Source: Bacillota bacterium (lineage in GTDB: Bacteria > Bacillota > Clostridia > Christensenellales > Aristaeellaceae). Taken from it: 39,355 nt of DNA. The stretch covers positions 1 through 39,355 of the forward strand of contig JAEXCG010000185.1 of assembly GCA_023402355.1 (NCBI GenBank), given 5' to 3'. Position 1 is the stretch's first letter. Every line of letters begins with the position of its first letter. Below the pieces are notes generated by a model. It worked only from the letters and a program-made list of their open reading frames with translations, was not told where the DNA came from and searched no databases. Shown here one piece after another: positions 9,301 through 16,276 of the stretch. The translations under genes were made by a program, and so were the position numbers.

Positions 9301-11561
9301 TGCCCATCGGAGCGTCGGCGGACCTGTCCGTCCTCAAAACGGCCTATCCGGCGCCGGTGACGGCGGGCGGGCTGCTGACCTATACGATCACGGTCTTCAA
9401 CGCGGGCCCCAGCACGGCGCAGGGCGTGGTGCTTTCGGACGTCCTGACCGCGGAGGTGACGAACCCCGAATTCGCGGTACAGGGCGGAACGGACTTCGCC
9501 CCCTGGAGCAGCCCGTACAGCATCGGGACGCTTGCGGCGGGCGAGCGCTTCACCGTAACCCTGCGGGGCGTGGTGGCCCCATCCACCCCCGTGGGGGAGC
9601 TTGTCAACACCGCCGTGGTGACCGGCGACACGCCCGACCCCAACCCGGACGACAACGACGACACGGCGCAGACGCCGGTGGAGGTTCTGGCGGACGTTTC
9701 GGTCGTAAAGACCGCGGAGATGCGCCCGGCGATCCCCGGCGAGGCGTTTGGCTATGTCCTCGCGGTGACGAACGCCGGGCCGTCCGACGCCCGGAACGTC
9801 ACGCTGATCGACGCGATCCCCGCCGGTCTGGAAAACCCCCTGTTCTCCGTGGACGGCGGCGTCACCTTCGCCCCTTGGGTCAGCCCCTATCTGCTGGGCA
9901 CGCTGCCCGCAGGGGAACGCGCGGAAATCCTCATCCGGGGCACGCTGAGCGCCGCCGCCACGGGCGAAATCGTGAACACCGCCGTGGCGGGCAGCACCAC
10001 GCCCGACCCCAACCCGGACAACAACACCTCGACGGATACGACGCCGATTCAGCCGTCCGCCGACCTCTCCGTCGTCAAGACGGCCAGCCCCAGCCCCGTT
10101 CCGGCGGGCGGCACGATCAGCTACACGCTGCTAATCGCCAACGCCGGGCCGTCCACGGCGGAAGGCGTCGTCCTGGCCGACGCGCTGCCCGCCGGGCTGG
10201 AGGACGCCGAGATTTCCGCAGACGGCGGCGCTACCTTCGCGCCCTTTGACGGCGCGTATGCCGTCGGAAGCCTGGAGGCGGGCGCGTCCCGCCGGCTCCT
10301 GATCCGCGCGGCGGTGTCGCCCCTGGCGGGCGGCCTGCTGGTCAACACGGCGCAGGTCGAAAGCGTCACGCCCGACCCCAATCCCGACAACAACAGCTCC
10401 ACCGTCGAAACGCCGGTTCTGCCGTCCGCCGACCTTTCCATCGTCAAGAGCGCGACGCCCAATCCGGTGGAGCCCGGCGGCGTCCTGACCTACACGCTGA
10501 CCGTCGAGAACGCCGGCCCCGCGAGCGCGCAGGGCGTCGTGGTGCGGGATAACCTTCCCTCCGAGCTCCTCGGCGCGGAGTTCTCCACGGACGGCGGCGC
10601 GACCTGGATGCCCTGGCCCGGGGCGCACGCGCTGGGCACGGTGGCGGCGGGGGACGTGCGCATCCTCCTGCTGCGGGGGACCGTCTCCCCGACGGCCGGC
10701 GGCAGCCTCACGAACATCGCGGTCGTCGTAAGCGATACGCCCGACCCGAACCCGATCAACAACGAGGATACGAACCGGGTCGACATCATCGCCCGCGCGA
10801 GCGCGGACCTGTCGGTGACAAAGCGCGCGTCGCCCACGTCGGCGGCCCCCGGCGAACCGGTGACCTACACGATCACCCTCACCAATCAGGGCCCGGACGA
10901 CGCCGAGGCGGTGACGCTTTTCGACGCGATTTCTCCCGAATTGACGGAGGCGGAGTTCTCGCTGGACGGCGGGGCGACCTGGGCTCCCTGGGAAAATCCG
11001 TATCCGCTGGGCACGCTCGCCGCGGGGCGAAGCGTCGAGATCCTGCTTCGCGCGAACGTCGCGCCCTACGCCTGCGGAACCGTTTCCAATACGGCGGTGG
11101 TGTCGAGCGTCACGCCCGACCCCGATCCCGACAACAACACGGCCTCGGCGGACGTCTCCGTGCAAAGCGGCGCGGACCTCTCCATCCAAAAGACGGCATT
11201 CCCCAACCCGGCGCTTCGCTGCCAGCACGTGACATTCATCCTGACGGTCTTTAACGCCGGGCCGGGGACGGCGCGGCGGGTGACGATTGCCGATCCCCTG
11301 TCGCGCGACCTCGATTGCCCGATCTTTTCCGCAGATCAGGGGAGGACGTGGCAGGCATGGGGCGGAAGCGTGGACGTCGGGGACCTCGCGGCCGGGAGCA
11401 CCGCCACCGTGTTGGTGGCGGGAATCGTCGGCGCATGCGCGGGGGGCTGCATCCTGAATACGGCGTCCGTCTCCTCCGAGACGCCGGACCCGGTGCCCTC
11501 CAACAACACAGCCATGATCGCGGTGACGGTCTGGGCGGATTGCCGCCGTCCGGGCTGCTGA
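6378..11561 (+). CDS. giant DUF11-repeat protein with SdrD-B-like N-terminus
   Basis: 1,727 residues. Order of parts: residues 1-80, a Cna-B/SdrD-B-like beta sandwich (ITGRVIFD...GNYSFLNVPSGSYRI); about 130-350, an unnamed jelly-roll-like domain ending NDYAIDDVSLSEI; about 355-480, a divergent DUF11 unit; 489-1727, ten tandem DUF11 units of about 122-124 residues, most opening with (S)AD-L/V-S-V-x-K and ending near DTPDPNPDNN. DUF11 (TIGR01451) repeats form stalks of bacterial surface proteins. No signal peptide, membrane segment, LPXTG, SLH or other anchor is visible, and the protein ends in CRRPGC. It may be exported by an unusual route, released by mother-cell lysis as a spore-coat-like protein, or act inside the cell. 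The GTGAGGTG ribosome-binding site supports ATG 6378. It is a single gene. Confidence 0.85.
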   Translation: MATITGRVIFDRDRSAAISGGDSGLADVPVVLQNVDTDVRLTVLTDASGNYSFLNVPSGSYRIVEAYGTPGGSPTPGDFALATVGDVPGGAAPPIAAAVNPPAGANHLDFVTPDTLLVSVTGADLINQNFLNGPVIYTPIQAILDPCATIGSDNLIDAADEGTFGSFPQGTPANTGAPVEPYPEVTPDFTYVLPNPAVYAPTGGEYTVQNIMNDALSEVIGAWWRIADHTTGNATGRMMVVNGYNPGAVFFRDVVEVKPNTNYLFTSWILNLFKVTGYPNPELGVRVLGQNGNVLYSATLGTLIPVSTSAPEWKQIGSVINSRDNARLTVEFLSEGPEVIGNDYAIDDVSLSEIQVPQFIPVKTVDRQTADVGETVHYTVTLTNTCQSPLTDVFFLDSVPDGLAFVPGSVTINGASIPTVDPGAGFTLPNVSGGQTVTVAFSAVVRSIPAPNPALNHATIDYSYTPVEGGIPGEYHVISNEVPVLVGASADVSVVKTAAPSPVEPGDALTYTVTVANAGPSPAENAVLTDAVPSELSDAAFSTDGGATWQSWPGFYALGTLAAGSAVTLLIRGTVSASATGSIVNTAVAASDTPDPNPDNNADTEVTPVAESADVSVVKLGSPYPVLSGDSLTYTLTVSNAGPSTAVNVVVTDAVPASLSDVEFSLDNGVTFQPWAGAYALGDLAPGTVRTVLIRGVVLPTAIGSIVNTAAVSSDTPDPNPDNNTSTDETLVETRADLAVTKTGSPSPVPAGGELLYTVVVTNRGPSDAQGVTLTDALPPELSGAAYSLDGGVTFLPWGGAVGLGTLASGASRTVLIRGQVNAASGTIANTAVVDSDTPDPNPDDNRATEITPIDTSADLSVTKVGNPSPAIPGQYLIYTVTLTNGGPDPAVSAVLTDGVPSALLNAAYSVDGGTTWTPWTGAFAAGTLASGESRTVLIRGIVNPAATGILENTAVVGSDTPDPNPDNNQDTSLVPIGASADLSVLKTAYPAPVTAGGLLTYTITVFNAGPSTAQGVVLSDVLTAEVTNPEFAVQGGTDFAPWSSPYSIGTLAAGERFTVTLRGVVAPSTPVGELVNTAVVTGDTPDPNPDDNDDTAQTPVEVLADVSVVKTAEMRPAIPGEAFGYVLAVTNAGPSDARNVTLIDAIPAGLENPLFSVDGGVTFAPWVSPYLLGTLPAGERAEILIRGTLSAAATGEIVNTAVAGSTTPDPNPDNNTSTDTTPIQPSADLSVVKTASPSPVPAGGTISYTLLIANAGPSTAEGVVLADALPAGLEDAEISADGGATFAPFDGAYAVGSLEAGASRRLLIRAAVSPLAGGLLVNTAQVESVTPDPNPDNNSSTVETPVLPSADLSIVKSATPNPVEPGGVLTYTLTVENAGPASAQGVVVRDNLPSELLGAEFSTDGGATWMPWPGAHALGTVAAGDVRILLLRGTVSPTAGGSLTNIAVVVSDTPDPNPINNEDTNRVDIIARASADLSVTKRASPTSAAPGEPVTYTITLTNQGPDDAEAVTLFDAISPELTEAEFSLDGGATWAPWENPYPLGTLAAGRSVEILLRANVAPYACGTVSNTAVVSSVTPDPDPDNNTASADVSVQSGADLSIQKTAFPNPALRCQHVTFILTVFNAGPGTARRVTIADPLSRDLDCPIFSADQGRTWQAWGGSVDVGDLAAGSTATVLVAGIVGACAGGCILNTASVSSETPDPVPSNNTAMIAVTVWADCRRPGC
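7842..11540 (+). repeat. tandem coding repeats (10 DUF11 units, ~366-372 bp period)
   Basis: A DNA block encoding D-T-P-D-P-N-P-D recurs at about 8520, 8886, 9255 and 9627, spacings of 366-372 bp, and continues at similar spacing on both sides. Units are diverged but share GC-rich stretches, so replication slippage or recombination could change copy number. Confidence 0.85.
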
Positions 11562-11588
11562 GGCGCGCTCTGATCCGCGAAACCGACG

Positions 11589-11613
11589 GGCCGCTCCGGC
11601 TGGGGCGGCCCGC
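11589..11613. repeat. GC hairpin at the head of repeat copy 1
   Basis: GGGCCGC / GCGGCCC hairpin just after the DUF11 gene, with no T-run. It sits 5' of the 75-bp repeat block in the same way that the TTCG hairpin sits next to the second copy (16484-16505), so it may be part of the dispersed element. Confidence 0.45.
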
Positions 11614-11629
11614 CAGACTGATGACAACC

Positions 11630-11704
11630 CCATCGAAGACAGACAAACCCAAAGCCGTCTGCAAGACTGCAATCGTATCGCCCGGCTTTGCCGGGCGGGC
11701 GGGG
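11630..11704 (+). repeat. 75-bp dispersed repeat, copy 1
   Basis: Identical at 73 of 75 positions to the reverse complement of 16391-16465 (differences at 11650 and 11670). It ends in the hairpin CGCCCGGC-TTT-GCCGGGCG. The two copies face each other across 4.7 kb. Confidence 0.9.
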
Positions 11705-11706
11705 GA

Positions 11707-11735
11707 TTGACAAGCGGTCACGACTTCATTATACT
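11707..11735 (+). promoter_or_regulatory. promoter of the MoaE-like gene
   Basis: TTGACA (11707-11712), 17-bp spacer, TATACT (11730-11735). It directly abuts the repeat block, two bases after its end. Confidence 0.8.
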
Positions 11736-11766
11736 TTACCCCATGCAAATCAGGGAGGGACGAAAC

Positions 11767-12162
11767 ATGAGCAGGACCGCGAAGCCGTCGATGGACCAGT
11801 GGATGCAGGAAGCCAAAGCGGACGCAAGCGCTGCCGAGTGCGGCATGTATCTGATACACAACGGCGTGGTGCGCCAAACCGCGAAGGCCAAGGTGCGCCA
11901 GGGCGATGAAAACACGAAGCCGGTGACCGGCATGGTGTTCGGCTACGATGAGCAGAAGGTCGCCGCCGCGATCGCGGACACCTACAAGATGCCCGGCGTT
12001 CACTACGTGAAGGTATGGCTGAACGAGGGCCGCCTGGACGTGGGCGACGACATCATGCAGGTGCTCATCGGAGGCGACATCCGCCCGCACGTCATAGACG
12101 CCCTTCAGGCGCTGGTGGGGCAGATCAAGCAGAACTGCGTCAGCGAAACGGAAATTTACTGA
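11767..12162 (+). CDS. MoaE-like protein (molybdopterin synthase large subunit family)
   Basis: 131 residues. The sequence GMYLIHNGVVRQTAK...DIMQVLIGGDIRPHVIDAL follows the MoaE fold; many clostridial proteins of this exact type are annotated as MoaE. In true MoaE two lysines near the C-terminus (K119 and K126 in E. coli) act in sulfur transfer to precursor Z. Here Lys121 may match the first, but the PFWK segment holding the second is absent and the protein ends in SETEIY. Function as a working molybdopterin synthase is therefore uncertain. No MoaD or other molybdopterin genes are nearby. The frame is open from 11707, but ATG 11767 has the GGGAGGGA ribosome-binding site and follows the promoter. 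Confidence 0.7.
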   Translation: MSRTAKPSMDQWMQEAKADASAAECGMYLIHNGVVRQTAKAKVRQGDENTKPVTGMVFGYDEQKVAAAIADTYKMPGVHYVKVWLNEGRLDVGDDIMQVLIGGDIRPHVIDALQALVGQIKQNCVSETEIY

Positions 12163-12168
12163 GCAGGC

Positions 12169-12198
12169 ATCCGCCCGGCGCGTCGCCGGGCGGATTTT
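12169..12198 (+). terminator. terminator of the MoaE-like gene
   Basis: Perfect 12-bp stem, 12169-12180 (ATCCGCCCGGCG) with 12184-12195, 3-nt loop, followed by TTT. Confidence 0.8.
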
Positions 12199-12273
12199 GC
12201 ATCCCCGCGGGCCGTTTCGATCGGCGGACGCGCGGGCATCCTATTTGCGATGGAATCAAAGGAGGCGGCGAGC

Positions 12274-12804
12274 ATGCTGACACTTCGGCGGCACGCGGAC
12301 TGGGACGAGGCGATGGACGCGGTCTGGCGGCTTTACGAGGCGAGCTTTCCCCTGCACGAACGGCGGCGCAGGGAGGATCAGACGGAGGCGATGCGCGAGG
12401 CGAACTACCGCTGCCTGAGCGCGTGGGATGGGAGCGTGTTTGCGGGGCTGGCGCTTTGCTGGGCGTGGCCCTGCGGCGTTTACGTGGAACACCTGGCGGT
12501 GGCGCCCGAACTGCGCGGGCGGCGCTACGGTGCGCGCATCCTCGCGGCGCTCAAGGAAGAGGGGCGTCCCCTGATTCTGGAGATCGACCCGCCGGTGGAC
12601 GAGATTTCGGAGCGGCGGGAGCGCTTTTACCTGCGGGAGGGCTTTTTGCCGAACGGCTTCAAGCACGTGCACCCCTCCTACAGACGCGCCTGCGCGCCGC
12701 ATCCGCTCAGGATCATGAGCTGGCCGGAGGCGCTTTCGGAGGAAACCTACGCGGATTTTTTGAAGCGGCTGCGGTTTGAGGCGATGGCGTACGCGGAAAA
12801 ATGA
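12274..12804 (+). CDS. GNAT family N-acetyltransferase
   Basis: 176 residues with the GCN5-related acetyltransferase core: strand beta4 VEHLAVAPELRGRRYG carries the acetyl-CoA pyrophosphate-binding R-G-R-x-Y-G loop near residues 77-82, and ERFYLREGFLPNG is the usual late helix/strand pair. It transfers an acetyl group from acetyl-CoA to an amine that cannot be identified from the sequence. An ATG at 12250 is in frame, but AAAGGAGG lies 10 bases before ATG 12274, which is preferred. It is bounded by terminators on both sides, so it is probably monocistronic. Confidence 0.83.
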   Translation: MLTLRRHADWDEAMDAVWRLYEASFPLHERRRREDQTEAMREANYRCLSAWDGSVFAGLALCWAWPCGVYVEHLAVAPELRGRRYGARILAALKEEGRPLILEIDPPVDEISERRERFYLREGFLPNGFKHVHPSYRRACAPHPLRIMSWPEALSEETYADFLKRLRFEAMAYAEK

Positions 12805-12847
12805 GGCGGCGCGGCCGCGCGGCTTGGCGAACGGATCAAAAAGTGCA

Positions 12848-12887
12848 GGTCGGGGACTTTCCTTTGGAGAAAGCACCCGGCCTTTTT
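12848..12887 (+). terminator. terminator of the GNAT gene
   Basis: GGTCGGG (12848-12854) pairs with CCCGGCC (12876-12882), with an inner CTTTC/GAAAG stem, followed by five T. It begins 44 bp after the stop. Confidence 0.8.
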
Positions 12888-13252
12888 GTGTCTTTTTGGG
12901 TCGAGCAGGTGAGACAAAACGAAGGATGCGCTGGACAAAATCGGAAAGAATACCATTATGCTTGACAACGATAGAATAAAATGCTATTGTGCTTTTGAAA
13001 AAGGTATTCATATCTAAAAGGTGTGCGTTATCCTAGTGAATTTTGCTGAAAAACGTCGTTGGAGATTTATGGTATCATAAGAAGCAATGACACACAAAAT
13101 GGTAACTATAGGAATTTGATGGTAAGGGTGGTGCAGGCCGTTGATGAAGGGGGAGATCAACGGCCTTCTTTTATGGATTCAGGCCGTTTTCATCGTGGCG
13201 GGGAATGGGGCGGTGCTGACATACAAAAGAAAAACATGGGAGTGTAAGCAGC
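12888..13252 (+). promoter_or_regulatory. long leader region of the ECF sigma cassette
   Basis: A 365-bp gene-free stretch before the sigma gene. It holds a good promoter, TTGACA (12962-12967), 17 bp, TATTGT (12985-12990), and a possible extended -10 TGG-TATCAT near 13073. It also holds the attenuator-like hairpin at 13135-13172. Small open frames at 13059 and 13141 lack family resemblance and convincing start signals. Confidence 0.55.
13135..13172 (+). terminator. terminator/attenuator hairpin in the sigma leader
   Basis: AGGCCGTTGAT (13135-13145) pairs perfectly over 11 bp with ATCAACGGCCT (13156-13166), followed by TCTTTT. It lies between the likely promoter and the sigma start codon, so readthrough could control the cassette. 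Confidence 0.65.
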
Positions 13253-13828
13253 ATGGAGGATACGCTTGGTTGGGTAGCGGAACTGTACGACCGGAATTTC
13301 GTTCGCATGCACGACTTGGGCAGGGTGTTTATCTTTCAGAATAATTACGGCGCGGATGAGTATAGCGCTGTGGAAGACATAATACAAGACGCCTTTTTGA
13401 ACCTGATAGAGAAAGCCGAAACGCTCAAGGACCATCCCAACCTCGACGGATGGCTGTTCTGCTGCATGCAGAACAAGCTGAAGGATTACAACAAGCACAT
13501 GCTCGTGCGCCACCGTCACGAGATCTTTCCGAGAAAAGGAAAGAACTTGAGCGACATCGCTGATGCCGGGCGCACCGGCTGGTCGGAGGAAAAACTGTTG
13601 GATCGGCTCATCATGGAAGATCACTTGAGCCAGTTGGAAAAGCTGCTCGGGCCAAAAGGACTGAAGTTCTTTCAGGAATACTGCATACAGAGGACGCCCG
13701 CCGACGAGATTGCGACGCGTTACAATATGAGCGTCAACAAGGTTTACGCTTACGCAAACCGGCTTCGCAAGAAAATTTTGAATCATCGGGATATTTTTCT
13801 GCTCATTGTTTTCCTTTTTTTCAGTTAA
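13253..13828 (+). CDS. ECF-type RNA polymerase sigma factor
   Basis: 191 residues. Region 2 spans about 12-88 (AVEDIIQDAFLNLIEKA, then LDGWLFCCMQNKLKDY, the -10-recognition helix). Region 4 spans about 122-176, with the helix-turn-helix ADEIATRYNMSVNKVYAYANRLRKKI. Sigma region 3 is missing, as in extracytoplasmic-function sigmas. The C-terminus carries an unusual hydrophobic tail (IFLLIVFLFF, 181-190) that might touch the membrane or the anti-sigma factor. The next gene, 43 bp later, encodes a one-pass membrane protein with a DUF4367-like domain, the standard anti-sigma arrangement. The factor probably drives its own cassette, including the small secreted protein. Confidence 0.85.
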   Translation: MEDTLGWVAELYDRNFVRMHDLGRVFIFQNNYGADEYSAVEDIIQDAFLNLIEKAETLKDHPNLDGWLFCCMQNKLKDYNKHMLVRHRHEIFPRKGKNLSDIADAGRTGWSEEKLLDRLIMEDHLSQLEKLLGPKGLKFFQEYCIQRTPADEIATRYNMSVNKVYAYANRLRKKILNHRDIFLLIVFLFFS

Positions 13829-13871
13829 GCCGTAAGATTTCCACCGCTGAATCAATAAGGATTATGTAGGG

Positions 13872-14786
13872 GTGTTGAAATTGGCAACGATGCGCAGGAA
13901 ACAGAAGAAAGCATACTTGGCATGGCTTGACTATGTCACCACAAAGGACGAGTTGACTCGGGAGGAAGCGCTCAACATCATCAGGGGCCAGCTTATGATG
14001 CCCGCGGAGGAGATAGACTGCGGGCTGATCGACAAATGCCTGGACCATCTGCAACCGGATAGGGCGACGCGAACGTATCCGACCAAAGAGCCAACCTGGC
14101 AACGCATCATGCAAACGTATCAAGAGAAGGAGGCGAATCGAAGGAGAAAGGAAACCCGGAGGAAGCGGCGCATCGCGCGCCCCGGCGTCGCCGTCGCGCT
14201 GTTTCTCCTGCTCGTACTCGCTGCCGGTTCAACGATGGCCTACGCTCTCGGCATGGATGTCTGGTCGCACATCGTCAGTTGGACGGAGGACATTTTGTCT
14301 ATCGAAACACGCATCCTAGATGAACCTGAGCCACGAACGACTTTGGATTCTGCCATTGCTCCAACCGCTAGGCGCATAGGATTTGGACGGGGTGATGGCT
14401 TTGACCGGGAATTGGAGCGGCTCGGGATGTACCCAAGGTTGCCTTCATGGATGCCTGGTGATTTTGAATTTGAATCTGTATTAACATCAGAATGGGTACC
14501 AGGTTATTTTTCAATTTTTGCTGTGTATAGGGGCGAAAACGGAAAATGGTTTGGTATTGAAGTTCGTAAACTATCAGGCGACTTCTATCAAGGCTTAGAA
14601 GTCGAAAAAGTTGATGAGAACCCTATGATTTATAATTACAGAAATATTGAGTTCACAATTACAAAAAACTATGAAAGGCATATCTTGACCTGGAATGACC
14701 CTCCATATCAACTGATAATTAATGGCGACCTTTCTCAAGACACTTTAATCAACATGATTAACTCGATTGACGAGGAGAATAACTGA
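13872..14786 (+). CDS. membrane anti-sigma factor with DUF4367-like domain
   Basis: 304 residues. A cytoplasmic N-terminal part (1-100, strongly basic RRRKETRRKRR just before the membrane), one membrane segment (about 103-125) and an extracellular part ending in a DUF4367-like beta domain (about 195-300). This is the layout of anti-sigma factors that hold an ECF sigma until an outside signal arrives, and the ECF gene is directly upstream. The start is uncertain: GTG 13872, TTG 13875, TTG 13881 and ATG 13890 are all in frame. The ribosome-binding site TAGGGG fits TTG 13881 best. Base composition falls sharply in the second half (from about 14450), unlike most of the window. Confidence 0.75.
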   Translation: MLKLATMRRKQKKAYLAWLDYVTTKDELTREEALNIIRGQLMMPAEEIDCGLIDKCLDHLQPDRATRTYPTKEPTWQRIMQTYQEKEANRRRKETRRKRRIARPGVAVALFLLLVLAAGSTMAYALGMDVWSHIVSWTEDILSIETRILDEPEPRTTLDSAIAPTARRIGFGRGDGFDRELERLGMYPRLPSWMPGDFEFESVLTSEWVPGYFSIFAVYRGENGKWFGIEVRKLSGDFYQGLEVEKVDENPMIYNYRNIEFTITKNYERHILTWNDPPYQLIINGDLSQDTLINMINSIDEENN

Positions 14787-14787
14787 A

Positions 14788-15201
14788 ATGAAGAATAAGA
14801 TTTTTGCTTCCATATGTGTAGTTTGTTTGCTGGCTTGCCTGTTTCCTTGGAGTGCTCTTTGTGAAGATGTAGTGCCATATGCAAGTCATGTAATCGATAC
14901 CACGGAAATTACCATGTCGTCTTCGGGAGGAAAGGTTTACGCTGTCGCGACTCTCAAAACTACTAATTCAGCTACAAAAATCGGATTCACCAGTGTTAAG
15001 CTATACCATAAAGTGGATGGCGTATGGAAGGTAGCTGCATCGGCAAGCAATAAATATGGAACGGGGGTTATATACACCGTTAAAGTGTCCTGTAACCTTA
15101 CTTCGGGTGACGAGTACAAAGCCACATGCAGCGCATACGCGGTCGTGGATGGTGAAAGTGATACTGGTTCAGCGAGTGCCGGTGCCACAACTTATAATTA
15201 A
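14788..15201 (+). CDS. small secreted protein of unknown function
   Basis: 137 residues. Signal peptide MKNKIFASICVV...SALC (cleavage after about residue 25), then a Ser/Thr/Gly-rich, probably all-beta domain (VYAVATLKTTNSATKIG...SGDEYKATCSAYAVVDG). I cannot place it in a family with confidence; it resembles short secreted proteins next to clostridial ECF cassettes. The start is ATG 14788, which overlaps the tail of the anti-sigma coding region by a few codons' distance and has GAGGAG upstream. The gene is AT-rich compared with the rest of the window, which suggests transfer of this part of the cassette. Confidence 0.7.
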   Translation: MKNKIFASICVVCLLACLFPWSALCEDVVPYASHVIDTTEITMSSSGGKVYAVATLKTTNSATKIGFTSVKLYHKVDGVWKVAASASNKYGTGVIYTVKVSCNLTSGDEYKATCSAYAVVDGESDTGSASAGATTYN

Positions 15202-15219
15202 TACTATCTCATTCTCTTT

Positions 15220-15244
15220 CCCCGTTGTCAGATCGGCAACGGGG
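15220..15244 (+). terminator. weak terminator after the secreted-protein gene
   Basis: CCCCGTTG (15220-15227) pairs with CAACGGGG (15237-15244), 18 bp after the stop. Only a short ATT follows, so termination may be poor. Confidence 0.45.
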
Positions 15245-15468
15245 ATTCCTGCTGAATAGACCCTAATGGACTACACGCCCTATGTCCGCGAGGAAAGCTG
15301 CCGGTCAGTCATGCAGATCATGACAACAGGAAGCACGCCGGGTCGAATGGCGGGACTTGTGCGTACTGGGCTTTCGTAGGGTTTGTCGTAAAAATGCGCC
15401 CATTACGCCCTTTTTCGTCGGAATGGAGGTACATTCGGCATCACGATACATGGGTTCGCCATGACGTC

Positions 15469-15497
15469 TTGATCTGACTGCGAAATCTTTCTATCGT
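15469..15497 (+). promoter_or_regulatory. promoter of the XRE / Spo0A-C pair
   Basis: TTGATC (15469-15474), 17-bp spacer, TATCGT (15492-15497), 33 bp before the start codon. Confidence 0.5.
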
Positions 15498-15529
15498 AAG
15501 GACATGGGAATTTACAGGAGGTTTCGCAA

Positions 15530-15898
15530 ATGGAATCGAGACAAAACTTGGCCGAAAACCTGAAAAAGTTTCGGATCAGGGAGAGTAAAAAGATGGACGA
15601 GTTTGCCGATCAACTGGGCATCGGCAGAACCTCCCTTTACGAGCTGGAACACAAGCGGGTAAGCTGCACGCTGGATACGCTCGACGGCATTGCGGCTCAC
15701 CTGGGCGTTCCCGCGCCCGTGCTGCTCGTGAAGGGCGCAAGCCTCGAACAGAACCCGTCCAACGTCCTGTTCATCTATCTTTGCAGCCGCTACATGAAGC
15801 TGCCAATGGACAAGTGCGAAGAGCTGACCGAACACATCCTGCGGATTGGAGATATTCTGGCGTCGGCACGCGAGGAAGAAGGTGCGGTTCGTGAATGA
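15530..15898 (+). CDS. XRE family helix-turn-helix regulator
   Basis: 122 residues. An XRE/HTH_3 domain fills residues about 6-60 (LAENLKKFRIRESKKMDEFA, then IGRTSLYELEHKR as the recognition helix region, then LDTLDGIAAHLGV). The remaining ~60 residues are helical, ending RIGDILASAREEEGAVRE, and may form a dimer or partner contact. The AGGAGG ribosome-binding site is excellent. The next gene overlaps the end of this one, so the two products are made together and probably act together. Confidence 0.83.
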   Translation: MESRQNLAENLKKFRIRESKKMDEFADQLGIGRTSLYELEHKRVSCTLDTLDGIAAHLGVPAPVLLVKGASLEQNPSNVLFIYLCSRYMKLPMDKCEELTEHILRIGDILASAREEEGAVRE

Positions 15899-16244
15899 GA
15901 TCGAAGGATTGCTCCACCGGCTCGGCATCGGCGTGCGCTACGTCGGCTTTCGCTATATGGCGGTCTGCATCGACCTGGCGGCGGTCGAGCCGGACCGGCT
16001 GCTCAATGTTTCGAAGCGCCTGTATCCCGAGGTCGCTCGCCGCTGCGGGCTTGACGACCCGATGCAGATCGAGCGCAACCTGCGGACGGTGATCCGTACC
16101 TGTTGGGATTACGGGAACCGTCCGCTTTTGAGCCTGTTGGCGGGGTACAACGTGATCGAAAAGCCGTCGTGCGTGGAATTTATCGACATCCTGTCGGGCT
16201 ACATCCGACGCAATCGCCTGTCCGAGGAGGGCCCCGCGTCATAA
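15891..16244 (+). CDS. orphan Spo0A C-terminal DNA-binding domain protein
   Basis: About 117 residues that align along their whole length with the DNA-binding half of Spo0A, the master regulator of sporulation. Matching landmarks: a leading (L)LHRLGIG..Y.GF.Y helix pair, SKRLYPEVARRCG, the recognition-helix segment IERNLRTVIRTCWDYGN, and LLAGYN....PSCVEFI. The phosphoacceptor receiver domain that normally controls Spo0A is absent, and no receiver lies upstream. The start is probably GTG 15891, which overlaps the stop of the XRE gene by 8 bp and has GAAGGTG upstream; GTG 15882 and ATG 15846 are also in frame. It could compete with Spo0A at 0A boxes or control its own set of sites. Matches to 0A boxes lie just downstream. 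Confidence 0.8.
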   Translation: MNEIEGLLHRLGIGVRYVGFRYMAVCIDLAAVEPDRLLNVSKRLYPEVARRCGLDDPMQIERNLRTVIRTCWDYGNRPLLSLLAGYNVIEKPSCVEFIDILSGYIRRNRLSEEGPAS

Positions 16245-16276
16245 AGGAAGCCGGCAAAAGAAAAATACGTCCCGCT

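Larger units (their letters stand above)
15202..15529. other. gene-free stretch between cassette and regulator pair
   Basis: 328 bp. It holds a hairpin CCCCGTTG/CAACGGGG (15220-15244, a weak terminator for the cassette), a 0A-box-like 9-mer TTTGTCGTA (15382-15390, 8 of 9 matches) and the promoter at 15469-15497. One frame encodes about 37 residues starting MDYTPYVREE near 15268, without a recognisable family; it could be a gene remnant. Confidence 0.4.

Noticed and set aside
6873..11672. Long antisense and alternate-frame open reading frames through the DUF11 gene
   Set aside because: High GC and a biased third codon position open shadow frames. They are rich in R, G, H and A, lack ribosome-binding sites, and mirror the strong plus-strand coding pattern.
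13141..13344. Short hydrophobic reading frame in the sigma leader
   Set aside because: It starts within the hairpin, overlaps the sigma gene in another frame and resembles no family.
15250..15400. Structured RNA (RNase P-like or ribozyme) because of a GAGGAAAG motif
   Set aside because: The other conserved RNase P blocks are missing and the stretch is too short.
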